Positions 8,393 to 17,881 of a stretch of DNA of 64,000 bases are shown here, piece after piece. Position 1 is the first letter of the stretch; the number at the start of each line of letters is the position of its first letter. The stretch is taken from the NCBI RefSeq assembly GCF_018139645.1, contig NZ_JAGSPM010000002.1:186001-250000 (forward strand). The letters are read 5' to 3'. The notes beneath the pieces were generated by a model. The model had not been told where the DNA came from and made no database searches. It was given only the letters and a program-made list of their open reading frames with translations. The stretch is from Affinundibacterium baiyunense. Lineage in GTDB: Bacteria; Pseudomonadota; Gammaproteobacteria; Burkholderiales; Burkholderiaceae_D. Both the position numbers and the translations under genes were made by a program.

Positions 8393-9796
8393 TTAAGATT
8401 GCTTACGCGGGAAGATGGCAGCGACATTCTTTAGTCCCATTGCATTAAACAAATGCATAACCAAATAGTTCACTTCATGAAATTGCACCGATTTTTCTTT
8501 GCTACTAGAAATAGGGACAAGACCATTTAATAGCTGCGCTGATGCACCGAACTCAACACGATCCAATTGCGAGCAATCAAGAATGATGGTCTGATGATCT
8601 TTTGCAAAGTCACTAATTTGCTTAACCAATGCCTCTGTACTGCCTTCAATAGATTTAGGCATCAAGAATCGATCAGTATTTTCTTCCTCGCTAACAACTT
8701 CGGTGGTGGCCGTCGTTACTTTGCTAGTTGGCGCTTCATAAGCGGGCGGGGAAACCTCAAAGGTGACACAGTAATCAATACTAGCTTCTTCGAATACTTC
8801 TTTTAGCTGCAATAATTGCAAAATTTCAAGCAATAGCAACCAAGGTGCCTCAGTCTCATCACGGCGACCAACTTCGAGAATAGAACGAATTTGTTCTGTC
8901 AAATTTTGTGCAGCGACCAAGACTAAATCGTGCTTGGATTTTTGTAAGCTGCGAATTGCACGTAATAACAAGCCGCAACCAACTGGATCCACGGTCTTAA
9001 CGCGTCCAAAATCAAGTTTCAATACCTTGCTAGTCTCGCTAAAGGTACTTAATTTTTGCAATAACTTGATGATTTCGCCATCAAGCTTGGAGGGGAAAGT
9101 TAAACTTGGAACTGCACCTTCATCCTTCTTTTCTTCGGCATCTAGGTTGATCTCGGAATTGCGCCAAACAGGCGGCGAGGTTTCGTACTTGCCTGCGTAG
9201 TCCAAGGACAGGCTCTCAAACGCATATTGATTTTGTTCAATCTGATACAGATCGAATAACATGAACCAAGCTAAAGGCGTGGCGTTTCCTAAATTGTCCT
9301 GATCAATCGCACTGCGCAGCATATGCTCAGCAACTTTGGTTTGACCAGTGGCAAATAAAATCGCCGCCTCTTCCAATAGTGGCACAGATTCAATCTGCGC
9401 CATCGGCGCTACTTGTAAGTCCGTATGACCAAGAATAAGTTCTGTGGTTTGCATGCCGAGCGCAACGGTACTTTGAAAATCTGTTGCGACAAAATCGGTG
9501 TGAAATTGATTTGGAGCGGTGCGTGTTAGCGGCGTATCGCTGACAACTTTAGAGGGCACTGATTTTGGCCTGCCCATATCGCGCGACATTTCAAATTCAA
9601 TCGCATCGATCTTTCTTTCGGTGGCACGCGCGATATGCTTTTTCTCGGTCATCGCATGTGTCAAGGCCTCGTCATCTTGGACTTGTCCAATGACGGTATT
9701 TTGACCCTTCACTCGCGATTTTTTAGAGGCTGGTTTTTCAGAGTTTGTTCGCTCTTCACGACCTGGCTTCTTTCCGAAAAGCTTAAAAATCCCCAC
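8393..9796 (-). CDS. STAS-domain protein
   Basis: A 467-residue soluble protein. The N-terminal 60 residues are basic and low-complexity (GKKPGREERTNSEKPASKKS). A middle part is helical (LLEEAAILFATGQTKVAEHM resembles a TPR-like helix pair). Two STAS-like folds follow, around residues 235-345 and 375-460: each has a hydrophobic strand then a D/C-S-x-V pattern (LKLDFGRVKTVDPVGCGLLL and IILDCSQLDRVEFGASAQLL). STAS domains act as anti-sigma antagonists or scaffolds; there is no kinase or transporter domain here. It lies upstream of hslV but the hslV promoter separates them. Partner unknown. Confidence 0.75.
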   Translation of the reverse strand: MGIFKLFGKKPGREERTNSEKPASKKSRVKGQNTVIGQVQDDEALTHAMTEKKHIARATERKIDAIEFEMSRDMGRPKSVPSKVVSDTPLTRTAPNQFHTDFVATDFQSTVALGMQTTELILGHTDLQVAPMAQIESVPLLEEAAILFATGQTKVAEHMLRSAIDQDNLGNATPLAWFMLFDLYQIEQNQYAFESLSLDYAGKYETSPPVWRNSEINLDAEEKKDEGAVPSLTFPSKLDGEIIKLLQKLSTFSETSKVLKLDFGRVKTVDPVGCGLLLRAIRSLQKSKHDLVLVAAQNLTEQIRSILEVGRRDETEAPWLLLLEILQLLQLKEVFEEASIDYCVTFEVSPPAYEAPTSKVTTATTEVVSEEENTDRFLMPKSIEGSTEALVKQISDFAKDHQTIILDCSQLDRVEFGASAQLLNGLVPISSSKEKSVQFHEVNYLVMHLFNAMGLKNVAAIFPRKQS

Positions 9797-10209
9797 GGCA
9801 ACCTAACTTTTGATTAAATGATGCAAAAATCTTGTCCGATCAATCTTGTAAACAGACCAGCTTGTGCTCGTTTTTGAAATGCTTCAAATCAAGATTCAAA
9901 AACTAATTCTAAGTATAGTCGGAAATCGAGCAGTTTTGCTCATTTAGCACACTTGAAAATAAAAGCGATTTGAAAATTTTTGTATCAAAATCTGATATTC
10001 AACAAAAAATCTCTAGAACTCAACGAAGTCTCTTCGAAAAACGCATTCTGGCACATCGGCTTAGCCAATAATTTGAACACTTAATAGAACAAGAGTTCAA
10101 TACAAAAAACAATAGAGAAAAATACTTATTACTACTTACCTTATTCCACGAAGATGTAGGGAAAGGCCGAAGCCTCCCCCGCACGTCAAACTTCCGCAGA
10201 AGTCTCAAT
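9797..10209 (+). other. 413-bp spacer, no gene seen
   Basis: AT-rich DNA between the ZnuD-like receptor stop and the STAS gene start. The one open frame (10020-10235, minus) runs into the receptor gene in another frame and has no coding character. No terminator with a clear T-run was found. Confidence 0.5.
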
Positions 10210-12201
10210 CTAGAAATTAACGCGCATACCTGCAATAAATCCGCGCATAGGTTGCGGCACTGTTTCTTTCAATACGGAGGTCGCCAATCGAATATCTTGG
10301 TTCAATAAATTCTTCACTTGCGCAAACCATGTGATCTGCGTGTTCATATACGGATGGGTATAGGTAACATTCAAATCAACTTTCGTAAAAGACGGTGTCA
10401 CATAAGTTTCCGAAGTTGCTAAACGATCTTGTTTTTGCGCGTGTAATATGCTGATTGTGTTACGCCACGGTCCGCTACGATAACCGAGATCGGCTCCTAT
10501 ACGATTCGCTGGCTGTAAAGGCAAACTGCCGCGTGCAGACAAAGTACCGCGCGATGTATCGGCGAATCCACGAATAGAAAATCCTTCACCAAATTGGTTA
10601 TATGAAATCTCAGCTTCACCACCACGAATTGTTGCTTTCGCTTGCTTCCAAAAACGCTGCGTAAATTCACCATCAGGATCTTCATGCCCTTCTTCATCGA
10701 CACGTAGTCCGTCAATTTCGCCAAATACATAGTTATCGACTTTATTCACAAATGCATTGATCTTCCATTGCACCAAGCCTGATGTTTTTTGCAAACTCAA
10801 CTCAAGATTTCTTGATTTCTCACTCTTTAATTGATGATTACCAATGTCAAAAGTTAAGGTCGATTCATGCGGGCCGTTTGAATACAACTCTTCGGTGGTT
10901 GGTGCGCGCTGTGCTGTAGATAAGCTGGTCACAACCGCATAACCATTCGCAACTGGGATCAAGCCACCGACAGAAAACGAATGTAAATTAAATTCGCGCT
11001 GCGGCAAATTAAACTCAGCTTTTGGTTGACGCTTCACTTGTTCGATACGACCACCACCACTGATTGTTACAGGTCCAAAGTTCTTTTGTTCTACCAAGAA
11101 GACGGCATTTGATGTACTGCGTGTCGTTGGTACCGTATCGGCACGACCAGTTTCTGCAGACAAGGCAGAAAAGTTCGCATGTTCAGTCTGTACGCCTAGA
11201 CTACCTTCCCAGCCATTCCAATTGGTATGAGACAAACTTGTACGCGTTTCCAAGGTACGGTTTTTGAAATTGGTTGCTGGCGTACCGTCTTGTAGTTTCT
11301 CGGTATGTTGATAATCAGTTGAACCTAATTTAAATTTAAATGTATCAAATGCCAAAAATGGTTTGAAGACCGCGGCATCTATATCAAAACGGGTTTGGTC
11401 AAGATCGATATACGACATTTCCTCTGTGGGGATACCGTACACATCCTGCATATTTTGTATCGATGCACCAATATGCCCCCAAGGTTTAATTAAAGTCGCT
11501 CCAAATCCCAAGCTATGTTCACGCGTAAAACTATTGGATAAACGTCCTTTCATTTCGCTTTCACCGTGGGCATCAGCAAACCCAGGAATCTTATAGTCTT
11601 TGGTATCACGACTATTCCCGTCTAAGTGCAAAGCGATATCGTTGATGGAGCCATCTAAGAAAAATGAAGCGCTCTTCTCGGCATTCACGCCAACGTATTT
11701 CACCTCAAACTCACCATTTAACTGTTTGCTTAAACTAGTCGGAATGCGTCCGTCGACCACGTTAACCAAACCACCGATCGCGCCACTTCCGTACAACAGC
11801 GCAGCTGGGCCGCGCAAAATTTCGATTTGTTGTGAACTTGCCGTTTCACTAGCAACCGCATGATCATTCGACAACCCCGAAACGTCAGCGACCGCCATCC
11901 CGTTTTGCAGAATCTTTACGCGCGGACCTTCTAAGCCACGAATAATTGGACGTGATGCACCAGCGCCGAAGCCAGAAGCACTCACGCCCAATTCACTGCC
12001 CAAAGTTTCTCCCAAGGAGCTTCCGATCTTCGAGCGTAACTCAGAACCCGACAAGATCTTAGTCGGACTTAAAATCTGCAAACTCTCTTCTTTGCCTAAA
12101 GGATTGGCGGATACAGTAACGGTGGTGGATTGCGCCTGTGCGCTAAAAGGTGCGAATGCTGCGCAAACGGCAGCAGCTAACAAAGTGCGTTGTAATGACA
12201 T
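10210..12201 (-). CDS. znuD: TonB-dependent outer-membrane receptor, ZnuD-like
   Basis: A 663-residue receptor with a signal peptide (cleavage after FSAQAQ), a plug domain (about residues 40-150: RPIIRGLEGPRVKILQNG, then SGLSNDHAVASET, ILRGPAALLYGSGAIGG) and a 22-strand-type barrel ending in FIAGMRVNF with a terminal Phe. The plug order and the barrel motifs (AQRAPTTEELYSNGPH, FDIGNHQLKSEKS, NLLNQDIR) agree with my recollection of neisserial ZnuD, the zinc receptor; I could not align it. The longer ATG (12219) is less likely than 12201, which has AGGA seven bases ahead. Location beside a Zur-type regulator and COG0523 GTPase supports zinc uptake. Confidence 0.85.
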   Translation of the reverse strand: MSLQRTLLAAAVCAAFAPFSAQAQSTTVTVSANPLGKEESLQILSPTKILSGSELRSKIGSSLGETLGSELGVSASGFGAGASRPIIRGLEGPRVKILQNGMAVADVSGLSNDHAVASETASSQQIEILRGPAALLYGSGAIGGLVNVVDGRIPTSLSKQLNGEFEVKYVGVNAEKSASFFLDGSINDIALHLDGNSRDTKDYKIPGFADAHGESEMKGRLSNSFTREHSLGFGATLIKPWGHIGASIQNMQDVYGIPTEEMSYIDLDQTRFDIDAAVFKPFLAFDTFKFKLGSTDYQHTEKLQDGTPATNFKNRTLETRTSLSHTNWNGWEGSLGVQTEHANFSALSAETGRADTVPTTRSTSNAVFLVEQKNFGPVTISGGGRIEQVKRQPKAEFNLPQREFNLHSFSVGGLIPVANGYAVVTSLSTAQRAPTTEELYSNGPHESTLTFDIGNHQLKSEKSRNLELSLQKTSGLVQWKINAFVNKVDNYVFGEIDGLRVDEEGHEDPDGEFTQRFWKQAKATIRGGEAEISYNQFGEGFSIRGFADTSRGTLSARGSLPLQPANRIGADLGYRSGPWRNTISILHAQKQDRLATSETYVTPSFTKVDLNVTYTHPYMNTQITWFAQVKNLLNQDIRLATSVLKETVPQPMRGFIAGMRVNF

Positions 12202-12290
12202 AGGAATTCCTGAAAACAAATAGCGAAAAGCGTCGACTAAGCGACGTTGGTCAACAATAGGACTGTAAAAGTAGTCTTAAGGGCGTGTTA

Positions 12291-12668
12291 TCAGAAAGGC
12301 GGTGCGCGACTTAAAAAGTTAGCGTTAAAAGCGGCAAGCCATGCAAAATTACTATCCTGAACAGGGGATAAATCAAGCGAAGCCGTGGTGAATAGAACAA
12401 TAATGCTATGCTGCAAACCATCTGTTATGCATGCAGCATCAAACAAAAGACATGAATGCAGACTCGATTCGTTGGCATTACTTAGTTTTTGCACACCAAG
12501 ATACTTTGCGCCATCGGACGCTAAAGTCATTACCACACCGGTATTGGTGCTTATATGTGACATTCGATGTGCGAACCCTAGCCATTGGGCCGACAATAGA
12601 ACAAGCAACATAGTCCAAAGCAGGACGATGGCTTTCAGGCGTCTATTTTTTATCGACAAATTTTGCAT
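12291..12668 (-). CDS. DUF2946-like membrane/exported protein
   Basis: A 125-residue protein with an N-terminal hydrophobic segment (IVLLWTMLLVLLSAQWLG) followed by HRMSH, a middle HSCLLFDAACITDGL segment and the terminal LSRAPPF. That pattern (hydrophobic start, His pairs, HSC..FDA.C..D.L, RAPP end) is what I recall for DUF2946 proteins, commonly found beside metal-related TonB receptors. Function is not established; the His and Cys residues are compatible with metal binding. It lies 89 bp upstream of the receptor start on the same strand, probably co-transcribed. Confidence 0.7.
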   Translation of the reverse strand: MQNLSIKNRRLKAIVLLWTMLLVLLSAQWLGFAHRMSHISTNTGVVMTLASDGAKYLGVQKLSNANESSLHSCLLFDAACITDGLQHSIIVLFTTASLDLSPVQDSNFAWLAAFNANFLSRAPPF

Positions 12669-12696
12669 ACTAGGTTGGTGCTTTGATGATACTGAG

Positions 12697-12713
12697 GGAA
12701 TAATGCTATTTCC
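12697..12713. promoter_or_regulatory. Candidate operator upstream of the DUF2946-znuD pair
   Basis: The 17-bp imperfect palindrome GGAATAATGCTATTTCC lies about 30 bp before the DUF2946 start, roughly where a repressor site would be. It vaguely resembles AT-rich Zur sites, but the match is loose. Confidence 0.25.
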
Positions 12714-12816
12714 TAGAAATTTTCGGCATTTTATCGCAACAGGCTTGGCAATAAATGATTTAACGGGCAGTGGTGTATGACAAAGCTAGTACAACAAAGT
12801 TGCAGCACTAACGCAT

Positions 12817-12850
12817 AAAAAAATGCGCAGTGAAATTCTGCGCATTCTTT
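12817..12850 (-). terminator. dksA: Rho-independent terminator of dksA
   Basis: AATGCGCAG (12822-12830) pairs with CTGCGCATT (12838-12846), nine perfect pairs. On the minus strand the stem is followed by a T-run (complement of 12817-12823), and on the plus strand by CTTT, so it could act both ways. Confidence 0.9.
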
Positions 12851-12882
12851 GATTAACCAGCTTCATCAACCAGTGAACTGGC

Positions 12883-13338
12883 TTAGTCACCGTACAATTT
12901 TTGCTTTAATTCACGACGTTGTTGCGCTTCTAATGAGAGCGTGGCAGTCGGACGTGCCATTAAGCGCGGAACACCAATGGGCTCGCCAGTTTCTTCGCAC
13001 CAGCCATATTCGCCAGCATCAATTGCGGCAATCGACTGCTGCACTTTACGCAACAATTTACGTTCACGATCACGGGTACGCAATTCTAAAGAATGTTCTT
13101 CCTCGATCGTGGCGCGATCTGCTGGATCTGGTACTAAGACCGTTTCACGCAAATGCTCAGTCGTTTCGTCGGCATTCTTCAGCAAATCTTTTTCAAGTTG
13201 TTGCAGACGGGCTTTGAAAAACGCCAATTGTGCGTCATTCATGTAGTCCTTCTCGCCCATCTTCAAGATTTCTTCTTCTGTGAGGAGGGCTGCAGGAGCA
13301 CCAGCAGGTGCTGTTGATTTAGATGATTTAGTTGCCAC
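12883..13338 (-). CDS. dksA: RNA polymerase-binding transcription factor DksA (zinc-finger-less type)
   Basis: A 151-residue protein with an Ala/Lys-rich head, the coiled coil (about residues 45-110, with DPADRATIEEE at the tip carrying the functional Asp pair region) and a C-terminal globular part. The zinc finger of classical DksA (CxxC...CxxC) is reduced to CEETGEPIG and LSLEAQQRR, so only one of four cysteines remains. Such Cys-poor DksA forms are known from alpha- and betaproteobacteria and from Pseudomonas DksA2, which replaces DksA under zinc starvation. Here it sits inside a zinc-homeostasis cluster. It has its own terminator. Confidence 0.93.
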   Translation of the reverse strand: MATKSSKSTAPAGAPAALLTEEEILKMGEKDYMNDAQLAFFKARLQQLEKDLLKNADETTEHLRETVLVPDPADRATIEEEHSLELRTRDRERKLLRKVQQSIAAIDAGEYGWCEETGEPIGVPRLMARPTATLSLEAQQRRELKQKLYGD

Positions 13339-13516
13339 TTCGCTTACTTTCGATACAACAGGTTAATATACGCAAGTGCGGCCGAACACTCTTCTTTATT
13401 GGAATGTTGCTACCGACACTTTCCCTCAAGGACAAGTATATAGCGTGCTTGTTCCGCATACAAATCTATTCAATCAAGACAGAAAAGCGTCTGTTTCAAT
13501 TCAATAGGGCGCTAGT

Positions 13517-14563
13517 TTATACCAAACATTGCTCCAAACCTTGAATAAAAATCTCTTTCGGTAAATTTTTACCAATAAAGACCATTTTACTTTCTTTGAT
13601 TTCATCGTCCGCCCATTTTCCTCCTATGTCGGTACCCATAATTTGGTGTACCCCTTGGAAAATGACCTTGCGATCAGCGTGTTCCATATACAACACTCCT
13701 TTATAACGAAGCATGCGTGGACCATACACTTGAACCAATCCGCCAAGATAATAATCTAGCTTTTCTGTATTAAAAGGACGGGTAGTTTTATAGACAAAGG
13801 CTGCAACTTCATCAGAGTGATGTGCATGATGATGGTCATGATGCGCATGTGTACAATCATCGTGGCAATGTTCATCATGATGATGTTCGTGATCGTGATG
13901 TTCTTCTGCTACCAAAAAGTCTGGGTCAAGCTCTAACTTTGCATTTAAATTAAAGCCTTTCAAATCCAACACTTCACTAATGGCGATTTTGCCAAAATCA
14001 ACCGCCTTGATTGGCGCGCGCGGATTCATTCGAATAATGCGATTCTTTAGCAAGGCTAATTCTTCCGCACTCACTAAATCCGCTTTGGATAACAAAATCT
14101 TGTCGGCAAAACCGATCTGCCGCTGCGCTTCTTCATGTTCGTCTAATTGCATCATGCCATGTTTAGCGTCGACTACGGTCACCACCGCATCAAGCATGTA
14201 ATGCAAACCGACTTCTTCATCAACGAAAAATGTCTGTGCCACTGGGCCTGGATTTGCCAAGCCGGTAGTTTCAATAATGATGCGATCAAATTGCAATTCA
14301 CCCGCGTTTCTTCTTTGCGTTAAGGTATTCAAGGCGACGATCAAATCCCCGCGCACCGTACAACAAATACAGCCATTATTCATTTCGATAATTTGCTCAT
14401 TGCTGTCTTGCACCAAGATTTCATTATCAATATTTTCTTGGCCAAATTCGTTTTCTATCACGGCGATCTTATAGCTGTGATGCTCTTGCAGAATGCGATT
14501 TAATAATGTCGTTTTGCCAGCACCAAGAAAGCCGGTCAGTATGGTCGTTGGAATTAATGCCAT
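13517..14563 (-). CDS. COG0523/CobW-type GTPase, putative zinc metallochaperone
   Basis: A 348-residue G3E GTPase. The Walker A motif is GFLGAGKTTLLN (residues 11-22). The family metal site CxCC appears as NGCICCTVRGD. The Switch/Walker B region is IIIETTGLANPGPV, and the base-recognition motif is LLSKADLV. Between the two domains is a strongly His-rich loop (about residues 218-251, with about 18 His), suited to binding zinc. The CobW C-terminal domain follows. It is 26 bp downstream of a Fur/Zur-type regulator and shares its strand, so a role in zinc allocation during limitation (as for ZigA/ZNG1-type proteins) is the favoured inference; cobalamin genes are absent. Confidence 0.9.
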   Translation of the reverse strand: MALIPTTILTGFLGAGKTTLLNRILQEHHSYKIAVIENEFGQENIDNEILVQDSNEQIIEMNNGCICCTVRGDLIVALNTLTQRRNAGELQFDRIIIETTGLANPGPVAQTFFVDEEVGLHYMLDAVVTVVDAKHGMMQLDEHEEAQRQIGFADKILLSKADLVSAEELALLKNRIIRMNPRAPIKAVDFGKIAISEVLDLKGFNLNAKLELDPDFLVAEEHHDHEHHHDEHCHDDCTHAHHDHHHAHHSDEVAAFVYKTTRPFNTEKLDYYLGGLVQVYGPRMLRYKGVLYMEHADRKVIFQGVHQIMGTDIGGKWADDEIKESKMVFIGKNLPKEIFIQGLEQCLV

Positions 14564-14589
14564 GATGAATGTCGATAATTGAGATGAAA

Positions 14590-15111
14590 TTACGCCGCAC
14601 TACATTGATCACACCATCCTTTGATGGTGACTTCAATGTCGTGACTTTGAAAGCCTTTAAGCGCAGTCGAGGCTAGAGTTTCCTGCAATTGGTCGCGCAA
14701 ACTGTGATTGGTATCTGGCTGCTCTAGGCAAAACACTTTGGCACAGCGCGTACACTTAAAATGCCCATGATGATGTTGCGCATGAACACCTGGGACATAC
14801 GTGTTCGTGGTTTGTGCCATTTCACTACCCGCGCTAAAGCGAAAGACGCGATCATCGCTGGCAATCTTGTGCGCCAAACCTGCTTCCGTCAAACAATCGA
14901 GCGCACGATACAACGTAACTCTATCCATTTGCGGCATTGCGTCTTGCATTTCTGTGTGCGACATGGCGCGATGTTGGGCACACAGCAAAGCCAATACTTC
15001 TAGTCTCGCTTGCGTAACGCGAACCTGTGCAGCGCGAAGTTTGGCCTCGATTTCAGCCATATCAGCTTTAGCTGAAATCGGCACAATAGGAATACTTTGC
15101 TTAGTTTTCAT
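14590..15111 (-). CDS. zur: Fur-family transcriptional regulator, Zur-like
   Basis: A 173-residue winged-helix regulator. The DNA-binding half has VTQARLEVLALL and the recognition helix region MDRVTLYRALDCLTEAG. The metal-binding half contains HAQHHHGHFKCTRCAKVFCLE, cited in part, and a C-terminal CDQC, giving the two CxxC pairs of the structural zinc site. The family includes Fur, Zur, PerR and Nur; Zur is chosen because the next gene is a COG0523 GTPase and a ZnuD-like receptor lies nearby. It would repress zinc-uptake genes when zinc is replete. The regulatory identity is an inference from context. Confidence 0.8.
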   Translation of the reverse strand: MKTKQSIPIVPISAKADMAEIEAKLRAAQVRVTQARLEVLALLCAQHRAMSHTEMQDAMPQMDRVTLYRALDCLTEAGLAHKIASDDRVFRFSAGSEMAQTTNTYVPGVHAQHHHGHFKCTRCAKVFCLEQPDTNHSLRDQLQETLASTALKGFQSHDIEVTIKGWCDQCSAA

Positions 15112-15264
15112 GCGGGTCTTTTACTTACATTGAGCTTGCGAATTGCTTGCTGATTACTCATGTGTGATTTGATTGGGTCATTTGTTAGCATTTTTCTCTT
15201 GCAACCCGTGATCAATTTCGTCACAAAACGAATAAGCATTTCCAACATTATGCCTTAATGCAAT

Positions 15265-15284
15265 TGAGTTGCAAGATCAACTCA
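15265..15284. promoter_or_regulatory. Inverted repeat upstream of zur-GTPase operon
   Basis: TGAGTTG (15265-15271) and CAACTCA (15278-15284) form a perfect 7-bp inverted repeat with a 6-bp spacer, about 150 bp upstream of the regulator start. It may be an operator, for instance for autoregulation, but it does not match a Zur consensus I know. Confidence 0.35.
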
Positions 15285-15363
15285 GACATTTTGTGTGTTC
15301 GGCACGTTCTATCTAATTATCTAATGACGAGAAACTAACAACGACAAATCAAAATCCTTAAAT

Positions 15364-17388
15364 CTATATATCCACCGGATCAATTTCCACGCCCCACTTC
15401 ACACGCGTCTTTAGCGCACGCAGATCAGCAATCCATACTTTAAGAAAAGCTTGCAATGCCGGACGTGAGCTCGATTCGATCAATAACTGGGCGCGGTCAA
15501 CATTATGTACCCGTGTCATCGTCATCGGAATCGGATCATTGATCGTGATGCCTTGATGCGGCGTGCAATTCGCCGCCTCTTTCAAAAACAAAATTGCCGT
15601 TTCTAATTCTTTCGCTTCGGCACGTAATAAAGCTTGATAAATAAATGGCGGCATCGCTGCTTGTTGACGTTCTTCTAAAAGATCATCCGCGAAACCCTGA
15701 TAATTATGCTCCATCAAAGCGTGGTACAAAGGGTGATCTGGATAACGCGTCTGTATCAGCACCTCGCTTGCATTGCCCCCCTCTTTTTGCGCGGCTCGTC
15801 CAGCACGACCCGCCACTTGCATCAATTGCGCAAACAAGCGTTCACTGGCTCGAAAGTCTTGAGAGAACAACGCACTATCGGGATTTAACGCAGCCACTAG
15901 GGTTAGATTTTTAAAATCATGCCCTTTTGCCACCATTTGGGTGCCAATCAAAATATCCACTTCACCGCGATGCACGGTATCAAACGCAGCTTCGGCGCTG
16001 CCTTTGAGTCGGGTTGAATCGGCATCAATCCGAAAAACTCGGGCTTCCGGGAAGATCGCTTGTAAGCCTTCTTCCAAGCGTTGCGTACCGCGCCCCAGTG
16101 GTTGCAAATCGACATTGCCACAAGTTGGGCAAGCACGCGGAATTCTTTGCTCCAAACCACAATGATGACAGCGCAATTTCTTATCCAACTTATGCATCAC
16201 CAAATGCGCGGTACAGCGCGTGCAATTGCTAATCCAACCACAGGCATCACAATGAATCACGGGCGCATAACCACGACGATTCAAAAACAGTAGTGATTGC
16301 TCACCTTTCTCTAAACGCTGTCGAATCGCCGACACTAATCTCTGCGTTAAGCCTTCAGAAGGCTTTTCTCTTTCCGTATTAATAATTTTGACGACTGGCA
16401 AAACAGCGGACTGCACAGCGCGTTCAGTTAACTCTAGTTTTTGATAACGCCCAGCTTTGGCGTGCTGCCAGGTTTCCAAGGATGGTGTAGCGGAACCCAA
16501 AACCACCGGAATACCTAATTGATGTGCCCGCCACACAGCCAAATCGCGTGCAGAATATCGCAAGCCTTCTTGTTGTTTATACGAAGGATCATGCTCCTCG
16601 TCGATCACGATCAATTTAAGATGTCGCAAAGACGACAAAATGGCTAATCGGGTGCCGAGAATAATTCTCGCCTGACCAGTGTGCGCCGCTAGCCAATGGA
16701 GTAGGCGCTCACCTTCTGCCATACCGCTGTGTAAAGTTGCGATCTGCAAACCCGGAAATCGACCACGAATATTGCTTTCTAATTGCGGTGTCAGATTAAT
16801 CTCAGGTACTAAGATCAAGACTTGCGCTTGTTGATTCTGCGCCAACACCCGTGCTGCTGTTTGCAAATAGACTTCGGTTTTGCCACTGCCAGTCACGCCA
16901 TGTAACAAATAAGCGGCAAATGCGGTTTTGGCAGAAATAGTATCCACCGCATTCTGCTGCTGCGCATTTAAGGCAGGCTCTTGAACTGCGCGTACATCCT
17001 GCACTGCAGTCAGCTTTGCTAGTTTTTTTAAATTACGGTCCAGTGAGGTCGCTTTCGGCACACGCAAATTTTTTGGCAATGCTGGAATCGCTACCTCACC
17101 TAAAGGCCGTTGATAGTAATCAGCAGCGAATCGACATAAGTCTATCCAGCGGCTATCCAATGCCGGACATTGATGGCGCACTGCTAATACCGACTTGATT
17201 TTGTCGGTGGGAACGTCGGTCTGCGTTGTTACGGCCAAAATTACACCAGCAATTTCTTGCCGACCAAAAGGGACCAAGACAATTTGCCCAACTTGTGGCA
17301 AAGGAGCATCTGCAACCGGCTCCCAACGGTAATCAAACAACCTGTCAAGAGGGGTATCTAAAGCAATGGTGAGGTAAATAGGTTCCAC
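15364..17388 (-). CDS. priA: Primosomal protein N' (replication-restart helicase PriA)
   Basis: A 674-residue superfamily-2 helicase that recognises stalled forks and reloads the replisome. The N-terminal DNA-binding domain (residues 1-110: VPFGRQEIAGVIL) is followed by Walker A HGVTGSGKTEVYL, the DEEH box LIVIDEEHDPSYKQQ, GSATPSLET, and the zinc-binding insertion with CDACGW, CTRC, CHHC and CPTC pairs. Motifs VAGRAGRA and GTQMVAKGHDF close the helicase core. The length is slightly below that of E. coli PriA but no domain is missing. It is followed upstream by a 546-bp spacer that separates it from hemE. Confidence 0.97.
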   Translation of the reverse strand: MEPIYLTIALDTPLDRLFDYRWEPVADAPLPQVGQIVLVPFGRQEIAGVILAVTTQTDVPTDKIKSVLAVRHQCPALDSRWIDLCRFAADYYQRPLGEVAIPALPKNLRVPKATSLDRNLKKLAKLTAVQDVRAVQEPALNAQQQNAVDTISAKTAFAAYLLHGVTGSGKTEVYLQTAARVLAQNQQAQVLILVPEINLTPQLESNIRGRFPGLQIATLHSGMAEGERLLHWLAAHTGQARIILGTRLAILSSLRHLKLIVIDEEHDPSYKQQEGLRYSARDLAVWRAHQLGIPVVLGSATPSLETWQHAKAGRYQKLELTERAVQSAVLPVVKIINTEREKPSEGLTQRLVSAIRQRLEKGEQSLLFLNRRGYAPVIHCDACGWISNCTRCTAHLVMHKLDKKLRCHHCGLEQRIPRACPTCGNVDLQPLGRGTQRLEEGLQAIFPEARVFRIDADSTRLKGSAEAAFDTVHRGEVDILIGTQMVAKGHDFKNLTLVAALNPDSALFSQDFRASERLFAQLMQVAGRAGRAAQKEGGNASEVLIQTRYPDHPLYHALMEHNYQGFADDLLEERQQAAMPPFIYQALLRAEAKELETAILFLKEAANCTPHQGITINDPIPMTMTRVHNVDRAQLLIESSSRPALQAFLKVWIADLRALKTRVKWGVEIDPVDI

Positions 17389-17448
17389 GAACTTAATGTA
17401 AGGCTTGAGGTAATGCGCTAACTATCGGTTTCATAAGCTCTTTTTACT

Positions 17449-17686
17449 CTATCCACACAAACTGTGGATAACTTTGTGGACAAAGACATCTTGACAAGCC
17501 GCCAGCCTAGTCTCTATGCGGGTTTCAACAGAATGCACAATTGCGATGCACAAAAAAATCTGTTTATAAACAATGACTTAGAAAGAACAATTTGAAGCAA
17601 AAAACAAATTTTCATATTATTTTTTCGTGTGTCTTTTTTTGTGAATAACTACTAAAAAATCTAGACCGAAACCAGACTTATCCACC
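17449..17686. other. DnaA-box-like cluster in the priA-hemE spacer
   Basis: The 546-bp spacer 17389-17934 holds no gene. It contains TGTGGATAA at 17463-17471 (a perfect TTATCCACA on the minus strand) and three 8/9 matches: CTATCCACA at 17449-17457, TGTGGACAA at 17475-17483 and TTATCCACC at 17678-17686. Between them lies AT-rich DNA (about 17560-17660). Two of the boxes are only three to five bases apart. Whether DnaA binds here is not known. Confidence 0.55.
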
Positions 17687-17881
17687 GCGAAATCACTTGT
17701 TCTATCCGCGATTATGTTCGCGAAGCCGCATGAGTATTATGTTTTGCACAGCAACATGACGAAACTTCAAGCTTACACATTCAATATGGCTTTTCAGCAC
17801 TAATGCTGCTTGAAGATCCTACACAAAACCCAGGCAGCACTTCCGATCCAAACACACACCATTCCCACACCACTTGAACCA

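Noticed and set aside
10020-10235. 71-aa minus-strand frame at the end of the receptor gene
   Set aside because: It overlaps the receptor 3' end out of frame and lacks coding character.
12385-12780. 131-aa plus-strand open frame opposite the DUF2946 gene
   Set aside because: Antisense to a protein with recognisable features; no supporting signals.
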